From: Collinsella sp.
GTDB taxonomy: Bacteria; Actinomycetota; Coriobacteriia; Coriobacteriales; Coriobacteriaceae
Direction of reading: 5' to 3'
Length of the DNA stretch: 46,184 nucleotides
NCBI GenBank assembly: GCA_019419645.1
Contig: DXZN01000009.1
Coordinates: forward strand, 1 to 46,184
Shown: positions 41,079 through 46,184 of the stretch, piece by piece
Layout of the letters: every line of letters starts with the position of its first letter
Numbering within the stretch: the first letter of the stretch is position 1
Translations under genes and position numbers: made by a program
Notes under the pieces: generated by a model
What the model saw: only the letters and a program-made list of their open reading frames with translations
What the model was told of the DNA's origin: nothing
Databases searched by the model: none

Positions 41079-42107
41079 ATGGCAGACAATAACGAGCGCA
41101 CTCCGCTGTTGAAGGTCGAGCACCTCTCCAAGGAGTTCCCCGCAGAGTCCGGCATGTTCGCCAAGCGTTTTTCCAAGCGCGTCGTCTCTGCTGTAAACGA
41201 CATCTCTTTTGAGATTTATCCTGGCGAGACCTTTGGTCTGGTTGGCGAGTCTGGTTGCGGTAAATCCACCACGGGCCGCACTATCATGCGTCTGACCAAG
41301 CCGACCGCCGGCAAGGTGTTCTTCCAGGGCAAAGATGTTGCCGAGATGAGCAAGCATGAGATCAAGGACATGCGTCGTGAGATGCAGTTTATCTTCCAGG
41401 ATCCTTATGCTTCGCTCAACCCTCGTATGACCATCGGTGAGATTGTCTCCGAGCCCATGACCATTCACGGCGTGGGCACCAAGGAGGAGCGCATTGAGCG
41501 CGTCCGCGAGCTGCTGGACGTCGTCGGTCTGAACCCCGAGCACATCAACCGCTATCCGCATGAGTTCTCGGGCGGCCAGCGTCAGCGTGTCGGTATTGCC
41601 CGCGCTTTTGCGCTGAAGCCCAAGCTGATTATCTGTGACGAGCCGGTATCCGCTCTGGATGTGTCCATTCAGGCCCAGGTTCTGAACCTGCTCAAGGAAC
41701 TGCAGGACAAGTTCGGTACCGCGTATCTGTTTATCGCACACGACCTGTCCGTCGTACAGCACATCTCCGATCGCGTTGCCGTTATGTATCTGGGTAAGAT
41801 GGTCGAGGTTTCGGACTGGAAGACGCTCTATAGCGAGCCTCACCATCCGTACACGCAGTCGCTGCTGTCTGCCGTGCCGGTTCCCGATCCGGATATCCAG
41901 AAGACCCGTAAGCGCATCATCCTTGCCGGTGATCCGCCGTCACCGCTGGATCCGCCGACCGGTTGCCGTTTCCACACGCGCTGCCCGATCGCGCAGGGCA
42001 TCTGTTCCGAGAAGCTTCCTGAGTTTAAGGAAGTTGCCCCGGGCCACTGCTGCGCCTGTCACTTCGCGGAGCCGTTCCCGATCAAGGAATCGCACATCGA
42101 CCTGTAG
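41079..42107 (+). CDS. oppF: Oligopeptide ABC transporter ATPase OppF
   Basis: The 342-residue ATPase has Walker A GESGCGKSTT, Q-loop FIFQDPYASLNPRM, signature FSGGQRQRVGIARAF, Walker B LIICDEPVSALD and switch FIAHD, and ends with the cysteine motif GCRFHTRCPIAQGIC...CCACHF. It begins directly after the oppD stop and closes the operon. A long hairpin (element B) starts 17 bases after its stop, and no ordinary terminator precedes that hairpin. Confidence 0.94.
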   Translation: MADNNERTPLLKVEHLSKEFPAESGMFAKRFSKRVVSAVNDISFEIYPGETFGLVGESGCGKSTTGRTIMRLTKPTAGKVFFQGKDVAEMSKHEIKDMRREMQFIFQDPYASLNPRMTIGEIVSEPMTIHGVGTKEERIERVRELLDVVGLNPEHINRYPHEFSGGQRQRVGIARAFALKPKLIICDEPVSALDVSIQAQVLNLLKELQDKFGTAYLFIAHDLSVVQHISDRVAVMYLGKMVEVSDWKTLYSEPHHPYTQSLLSAVPVPDPDIQKTRKRIILAGDPPSPLDPPTGCRFHTRCPIAQGICSEKLPEFKEVAPGHCCACHFAEPFPIKESHIDL

Positions 42108-42123
42108 CCGGTTGTTATCGTCC

Positions 42124-42255
42124 GGGCCCGTGCTGGACTTAGTTTTTAGAACGTCCTCGACCATGGAAACCCCCTTATCCTGCTCCTTCGGAGCTGCGGA
42201 TAAGGGGGTTTCCTGGTCTGCGGAATGTTCTGAAAACTAAGTCCAGCACGGGCCC
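42124..42255. repeat. Long intergenic hairpin B (132 nt) after oppF
   Basis: Arms of about 57 bases pair almost end to end: GGGCCCGTGCTGGACTTAGT (42124-42143) matches the end of the right arm exactly, a middle part has several mismatches and one bulge, and GGAAACCCCCTTATCC (42165-42180) pairs with 42198-42213. The apex GCTCC-TTC-GGAGC is a small hairpin. No T-run follows on either side. Confidence 0.88.
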
Positions 42256-42319
42256 TGTGTTACCACTGTAGAGGGGTGAGATTCCTTGATCGCTCACTTA
42301 ATCTAATAGGAAATTGAGC

Positions 42320-42374
42320 GAGGCCGGAGCTTTAGCTCCGGCCTCCCCATATAAGGGCTCGGCTTTGCCGAGCC
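42320..42374. other. Two short perfect hairpins
   Basis: GAGGCCGGAGC (42320-42330, counting G42320) pairs with GCTCCGGCCTC to 42345 around TTTA, and GGCTCGGC (42356-42363) pairs with GCCGAGCC (42367-42374) around TTT. Neither is followed by a T-run. They lie between the two long hairpins. Confidence 0.6.
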
Positions 42375-42434
42375 ACCAAATTTGCATCAGCCCCAGAACA
42401 TGTTTGAGAACTGTGCTTGGAGTATGTGTTGGTA

Positions 42435-42559
42435 GGCCCCGAATCGGTGCTGCCTCCCGGCGCATTCCGCAGGGGGAGCGATATTTTGCAGCACGAAGTG
42501 CGCAGCAAAATATCGCTCATGCCCGAGGACGCGCCGGGAGGCAGCACCGATTCGGGGCC
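42435..42559. repeat. Long intergenic hairpin C (125 nt) before tRNA-Leu
   Basis: A perfect 29-bp outer stem (42435-42463 with 42531-42559) is followed by a symmetrical 13-base internal loop, a perfect 13-bp inner stem (AGCGATATTTTGC 42477-42489 with 42505-42517) and an apical GCAC-GAA-GTGC hairpin. The stem positions add to the same sum throughout, so no indel has occurred between arms. No T-run follows. Confidence 0.9.
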
Positions 42560-42597
42560 GGACATGCGGATCTACCTGCGCAATTACAAATTCGTAA

Positions 42598-42646
42598 ACT
42601 TTTTTGAAAAAAGTGCTTGCACAGTTCTCGAATCATAGGTTATTAT
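42598..42646 (+). promoter_or_regulatory. tRNA-Leu promoter with upstream AT palindrome
   Basis: ACTTTTTTGAAAAAAGT (42598-42614) is followed directly by -35 TTGCAC (42617-42622) and, after 18 bases, -10 TATTAT (42641-42646). The same palindrome and CTTGC word stand before the tRNA-Gly gene at 46072. The A/T tracts may act as an UP element or protein site. Confidence 0.7.
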
Positions 42647-42703
42647 CTTCCTCGTTGAACGCGCGGGTCCAACAAAACGAAGCGCGAATCAACAACATAG
42701 CAT

Positions 42704-42793
42704 GTCGGAGTGGCGGAATTGGCAGACGCGCTAGCTTCAGGTGCTAGTGACCGCTTTTTGGTCATGCGGGTTCAAGTCCCGCCTCCGACACCA
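42704..42793 (+). tRNA. tRNA-Leu (anticodon CAG)
   Basis: The acceptor stem GTCGGAG pairs with CTCCGAC (42783-42789). The anticodon loop TTCAGGT between CTAGC and GCTAG gives anticodon CAG (42738-42740), reading CUG. A long variable arm (GTGACCGC...GTCAT) marks a class II tRNA, and TTCAAGTCC is the T-loop. The 3' CCA is encoded (42791-42793). Confidence 0.97.
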
Positions 42794-42804
42794 TCGCATT
42801 TGAG

Positions 42805-42826
42805 AAGCCTCTTCGGAGGCTTTTTT
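42805..42826 (+). terminator. Terminator of the tRNA-Leu gene
   Basis: AAGCCTC and GAGGCTT pair around the tetraloop TTCG, with six T residues at 42821-42826. Confidence 0.92.
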
Positions 42827-42852
42827 GTTACCGATAGACGGTGGGGTCCACG

Positions 42853-45198
42853 ATGGAAACGCTTGAACGCAACGAGTGGGCAGACGTTGCCCAACTAGTC
42901 GAGATCACGAGCGATGCTGTCATCATCTGCGAGCTCGACGGAACCATTCTGCATGTGAATAATCGCTTACTTGGTTTGATGTGCGAGGAACGCGCCGACG
43001 TCATCGGTGGAGATGTTAAAGACGTCCTGTACTCGTCCTCTTTTGAACGTGCGACGGAACATCGTCTGCCATTTGAAACTGATGGCTCCGAGAACGAACT
43101 GATGCTCAAACTGAGTGACGGCTCTTTTATTCCCGTCTTGGTTCGTGCGGGCTCCGTAACGCCTCCACGCATCTTTGGGCGCCGCGCACCACGTGTCCTG
43201 GTGGCGCTTCACAGTATCGAGGAACAGTATTCTCACGACCGGCAACTCAAGCGTGCGTTATCGGAGCTTAGAGTGGCGAACAAGCGTCTCTCTGGCACGC
43301 TCTCGGTCATTATGAGCACTGTGGGCTCCGATGAGTTACCCAGCCTGCTTGATACCGTTTTGAACCAGCTTGTAGGAACGCTCGATGCTTCGGGTGCCGC
43401 TATCTATTTTTCTGAGAGCGGCGGTTTTAAGCTTCGCGGTGTCTCCAAGGAGCTGCACGACAGCTACCTGCCCGAGTTTTTGCCGTATGGCGCTGGCATT
43501 CCGACGTATGTTCTTCGCGAGTCGCGTGCCTGTCGCTTGTCGATTCAACAGGACCTTGAGGGTGATAGGGCTGCCTCCGGTATGTTCATGGACCTGGACA
43601 ATCGTTCTAAGCACCTGTTGCGCGTGCAGGATATGCCTCCGTACCGCAGCGAGATCTGTCTTCCCGTTTTTTACGGTACGCAGATCCTTGGCGTGCTGGA
43701 AGTTGGTTGGAAGCGCCCTCAGGCACCGCTCGCCTATGACGTTAATGTACTCGAGGTCATTTGCGATTACCTGTCTATCCAGCTGGTCGGCATGGCATCG
43801 AGCCTTCGCTCTCGTCGCACGGCCGAGCTTGGCCGCTCGCTCAATGTCTTACGTGATGAGTTGTTTACCTTTCTAGACGATTCCGCCGCGGCTACCCAGG
43901 CTATATCGTCCGAGATTTGCAATATGCTCAACTGTCATTTTTGCCCTGTTGAGTATGACGCCAGTCTGGGCTCCTATGTCATAGATTTTGAAGGCGGCAG
44001 TCGCGTTGCTTTGCCGGACGATCCCGAGAAACTTTTCTTTTCCACGACGGCGCCAGCGGCACGTTTGGGGGTTGGCTCTGATGGCTTTGAGGCGTCTGTT
44101 TTGGGCGGCACGAGTGCCGAGGATCTTAAACACGTCCGTATAACTCGCGTTGACGAATCGATGCCTATGGGAGGCTGGCTTAGGGCGCATGGTCTGCCTT
44201 GCCAGGGTCTCTACGTCGACACCGGCATCGAGGCGGGGCGCCCGCGCTCTGAGGGTGATGGCAAACACAGCAACGACGCGATCGTTCCTGCTTCTGTTGC
44301 GAAAGGCCCGACGACGCGCGCGCTTCTGCTTCGTGACGGTAGTCAAGAGCCGATTGATGACCTTGAATATGACTACTTGGTGCACTTGGCGCATGACTTT
44401 GAACTGATCTACGAGGGCGAATCTCAAAAGCGCGAGGAGCGCCATATCGCTCAGACCCTCCAGATTGGCATGAGAAATTCGCTTGGTGACGTTCCGGGTA
44501 TCGCGACCGATTCGGTATACCTTTCGGCAACGAATTCGGCGTTGGTTGGCGGCGACTTCTATACTCTTGTCCGTCTTCCCGACGATTGCGCCGTTATGAT
44601 TTTGGGCGATGTATCCGGCAAAGGAATCGAGGCGGCGTCGATGTCAGCGCTCGTCAAGACGGCGCTGACGGCCTATGCCTGGGAGGGTGCTGGGCCCGCC
44701 CGTATGGCCCGCTCGCTCAATAGCATGCTCATGGGCTTTTCGAGGGTCGAGACGTTCGTGACGGCGTTTATCGCCAAGATTGATCTTAAAGCGGGTCGCG
44801 CTACCTACTGCTCTGCGGGACATCCTCCCACTATGGTCATTAGACCGTCGTCGACGCCGCTTGGCGGCGGAGAAACCCGAGGGGGAGAAGTGGAGCTCCT
44901 TGGGTGCCAATCGGGCGTGATCGGTGCCTTTGAGAGCATGGTGTACGAGACAGGCGTGTTTACGTTCGCTCCTGGTGACATGCTATTCATGTATACCGAC
45001 GGAGCAATCGAAGCACGTGATCGCTCGGGTGCTTTCTTTGGCGAGCAGCGCCTTCGTGACCTTTTGCTCTCTGTCTCGGGTGAGGGTGTATCGGGAATCT
45101 GCGGTAAGGTCTTGGGAGAGCTTGACCGCTTTACCGAGTCGGCGCTGGACGATGACATTGCGCTGGTTTCCCTTGAGTTTTTACGGGGTCGATCGTAG
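42853..45198 (+). CDS. PAS/GAF-sensor PP2C-type serine phosphatase (SpoIIE/RsbU family)
   Basis: The soluble 781-residue protein has an N-terminal PAS-like domain (about 10-115, ITSDAVIICELDGTILHVNNRLLGL), a GAF domain (about 150-310), a second less clear sensor stretch (about 330-520) and a C-terminal PP2C SpoIIE domain (about 545-780). The metal-binding motifs are intact: VGGDFYT, GDVSGKGIEAA, CSAGHPP, MYTDGAIEARD and DDDIALVSLEF. Such phosphatases dephosphorylate anti-anti-sigma proteins in partner-switching systems after sensing a signal. The next gene encodes STAS and anti-sigma kinase domains, an apt substrate. The ATG at 42853 is chosen; a GTG at 42841 in the same frame is possible, and the ribosome site is weak in either case. 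No membrane segment is seen. Confidence 0.9.
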   Translation: METLERNEWADVAQLVEITSDAVIICELDGTILHVNNRLLGLMCEERADVIGGDVKDVLYSSSFERATEHRLPFETDGSENELMLKLSDGSFIPVLVRAGSVTPPRIFGRRAPRVLVALHSIEEQYSHDRQLKRALSELRVANKRLSGTLSVIMSTVGSDELPSLLDTVLNQLVGTLDASGAAIYFSESGGFKLRGVSKELHDSYLPEFLPYGAGIPTYVLRESRACRLSIQQDLEGDRAASGMFMDLDNRSKHLLRVQDMPPYRSEICLPVFYGTQILGVLEVGWKRPQAPLAYDVNVLEVICDYLSIQLVGMASSLRSRRTAELGRSLNVLRDELFTFLDDSAAATQAISSEICNMLNCHFCPVEYDASLGSYVIDFEGGSRVALPDDPEKLFFSTTAPAARLGVGSDGFEASVLGGTSAEDLKHVRITRVDESMPMGGWLRAHGLPCQGLYVDTGIEAGRPRSEGDGKHSNDAIVPASVAKGPTTRALLLRDGSQEPIDDLEYDYLVHLAHDFELIYEGESQKREERHIAQTLQIGMRNSLGDVPGIATDSVYLSATNSALVGGDFYTLVRLPDDCAVMILGDVSGKGIEAASMSALVKTALTAYAWEGAGPARMARSLNSMLMGFSRVETFVTAFIAKIDLKAGRATYCSAGHPPTMVIRPSSTPLGGGETRGGEVELLGCQSGVIGAFESMVYETGVFTFAPGDMLFMYTDGAIEARDRSGAFFGEQRLRDLLLSVSGEGVSGICGKVLGELDRFTESALDDDIALVSLEFLRGRS

Positions 45199-45279
45199 AC
45201 CGCGATACTTGACGGGCAAAATCTGCGCAGCTGCAGATATGTATGCATCGAGCGAGCTCTTTTGGGGAACCATGGTCGT

Positions 45280-46026
45280 ATGAATGAGTGGAATGACATA
45301 GCGGTTTTGACGCCACCGGGTGATGTCGACATCGCCTCGGTGTCCGTGCTGCGCCGACGGTTGGATAATCTGATCGACCGGGGCGTGCGTCGCGTTGTCA
45401 TCAATTGCCAGGCCGTGGGCTTTATCGACTCGACGGGTTTGGCGTTTTTGCTTACACGTGCCAGAGAGCTCATGAGGCGAGAGGGCCTGCTTTCGCTCGT
45501 TAACGCCTCCGATGAGGTCATTCGCTTTTTGGAGATTGCCCGACTTGTCGACATCCTTCATGTTGCGGGTCCGGCGCGTGAGTCGATTCCCGCTATTCCG
45601 GTGGGAGAGTTGCCACGATGGAGCAAGAGCGTCGAGGTCCGACAGGGTATCGAGAATCTTCCATACTATCGACATCGCATCGCCGAACTCCTTGAATCGC
45701 TTCCGTTGCGCCGCGACGAGCGCTACGATGTCGCGTTGGCGTCGGGGGAGGCGCTGGGTAATGCCTATGACCATGCGGGCGGTATCGGGTGCGTCCTGAC
45801 GGTTCAGGCCTATGGCGATCGCGTCGTGGTTGAGGTGCTTGATCGGGGTGCCGGCTATTCTATCGATGGAGCGAGCGAACCGGTCGCATCTGAGGAACGC
45901 GGCCGTGGTATCAAGCTTATGCGTATGCTTGTCGATAACGTGGAGGTTGCTCGTCGCACAGACGGCACCGGCACGCGCGTGCAGATGGTGAAGCTATTTA
46001 GCGGAGCACTGGAATCGCGTGCCTAG
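45280..46026 (+). CDS. Fused STAS (anti-anti-sigma) and HATPase (anti-sigma kinase) protein
   Basis: The 248-residue protein joins two normally separate partners. Residues 1-105 are a STAS domain with the phosphorylation site FIDSTGLAFLL (Ser51). Residues about 120-240 are a GHKL ATPase of the SpoIIAB/RsbW type: N-box SGEALGNAYDHA (Glu157, Asn161), G1 box VLDRGAGYS and G2 box RGRGIKLMRMLVDNV. The kinase could phosphorylate its own STAS Ser, reversed by the PP2C enzyme upstream. No sigma factor gene is nearby. The start at 45280 (MNEWNDIAV) follows a poor ribosome site (GGGG); an in-frame TTG at 45262 is the alternative. Confidence 0.88.
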   Translation: MNEWNDIAVLTPPGDVDIASVSVLRRRLDNLIDRGVRRVVINCQAVGFIDSTGLAFLLTRARELMRREGLLSLVNASDEVIRFLEIARLVDILHVAGPARESIPAIPVGELPRWSKSVEVRQGIENLPYYRHRIAELLESLPLRRDERYDVALASGEALGNAYDHAGGIGCVLTVQAYGDRVVVEVLDRGAGYSIDGASEPVASEERGRGIKLMRMLVDNVEVARRTDGTGTRVQMVKLFSGALESRA

Positions 46027-46071
46027 CCAATCGCTTTAGCGCGTTTAGCCACCAAGAACACGCGGCCGGCA

Positions 46072-46119
46072 ACTTTTTTGAAAAAAGTACTTGCGTCTTT
46101 TGGATAACTCGCGTAAATT
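46072..46119 (+). promoter_or_regulatory. tRNA-Gly promoter with upstream AT palindrome
   Basis: ACTTTTTTGAAAAAAGT (46072-46088) precedes -35 TTGCGT (46091-46096) and, after 17 bases, -10 TAAATT (46114-46119). The arrangement is the same as before tRNA-Leu. Confidence 0.7.
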
Positions 46120-46131
46120 AATAACCCGCAA

Positions 46132-46184
46132 GCGGACATGGCTCAGTTGGTAGAGCACAACCTTGCCAAGGTTGGGGTCGCGGG
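46132..46184 (+). tRNA. tRNA-Gly (anticodon GCC), cut by window end
   Basis: The 5' acceptor strand GCGGACA, the D-arm GGCTCAGTTGGTAGAGC and the anticodon arm CAACCTTGCCAAGGTTG with anticodon GCC are complete; the T-arm is cut off at base 46184. More tRNA genes may follow. Confidence 0.93.

Larger units (their letters stand above)
42108..42703. other. 596-base noncoding region dense in hairpins
   Basis: No credible gene lies here; short open frames fall on both strands of the palindromes and are artefacts of symmetry. From left to right it holds hairpin B (42124-42255), a 6-bp hairpin (42291-42320), two short perfect hairpins (42320-42374), hairpin C (42435-42559), the AT-rich palindrome and promoter of tRNA-Leu. 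Almost half of the region is base-paired in these structures. Confidence 0.8.

Noticed and set aside
42124..42559. Hairpins B and C as integron attC sites or insertion-sequence remnants
   Set aside because: I find no attC core sites (RYYYAAC/GTTRRRY) at the ends, no clear target duplications and no transposase or integrase in the window. The idea is left open only as a test within the findings.
42314..42638. Short open frames on both strands over hairpin C containing GPESVLPPGA
   Set aside because: The same peptide appears on both strands only because the DNA is palindromic. There is no ribosome site and no continuity beyond the hairpin.
1..46184. CRISPR array
   Set aside because: No series of short direct repeats with regular spacers was seen.

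Overview
The window looks like a chromosomal segment of a Coriobacteriia-type actinobacterium, most likely a gut Collinsella or close relative. This is inferred from moderately high GC, the uvrC-rapZ-whiA-gap-pgk-tpiA-secG order typical of Actinobacteria, a RapZ P-loop with Arg in place of Lys, and the host-associated sialic acid and peptide uptake genes. The species cannot be proved from the sequence alone. There are 26 protein genes, a complete tRNA-Leu(CAG) and the 5' part of a tRNA-Gly(GCC). I see no insertion sequence, phage gene or CRISPR array.

Layout. Bases 1-17.8 kb are housekeeping: coaE, a membrane-anchored lytic transglycosylase and uvrB on the plus strand. Then come four minus-strand genes: two FAD-dependent oxidoreductases, an Mrp-type Fe-S carrier and an LtaS-like phosphoglycerol transferase. 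These are followed by uvrA, ybaK, murJ and uvrC on the plus strand, so all three excision-repair genes lie within 17 kb. Bases 18.2-28.6 kb form a probable sialic acid uptake and catabolism operon. It encodes a Tat/lipobox binding protein, a permease, a permease-ATPase fusion, an ATPase, a CE7-type deacetylase, a degenerate CE7 paralogue without its nucleophile serine, a NanA-like lyase, a ROK kinase and NanE. The block sits between uvrC and rapZ, which are usually adjacent. Bases 28.7-35.9 kb hold rapZ, whiA (no yvcK between them), gap, pgk, tpiA, gpmI and secG. Bases 36.2-42.1 kb are a five-gene oligopeptide ABC transporter. Bases 42.1-46.2 kb hold a 596-base noncoding stretch packed with hairpins, tRNA-Leu, a PAS/GAF/PP2C phosphatase, a fused STAS-HATPase protein and the start of tRNA-Gly.

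How the genes work together. The binding protein and ABC proteins would import a sialic acid, the CE7 enzyme could remove O-acetyl groups, the lyase makes ManNAc, the kinase makes ManNAc-6-P and NanE makes GlcNAc-6-P, which would feed the glycolytic genes downstream. The last two protein genes form a partner-switching signalling pair whose sigma factor is not in the window.

Most unusual points. Four long near-perfect inverted repeats (87-132 nt, different sequences, no U-tract) lie between genes. A dead-looking esterase paralogue is translationally coupled to its active partner. The N-terminal tail of MurJ carries three DETAVFL-like repeats. UvrC has an altered cysteine motif. Anti-anti-sigma and anti-sigma domains are joined in one protein. 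An AT-rich palindrome is shared by the two tRNA promoters.
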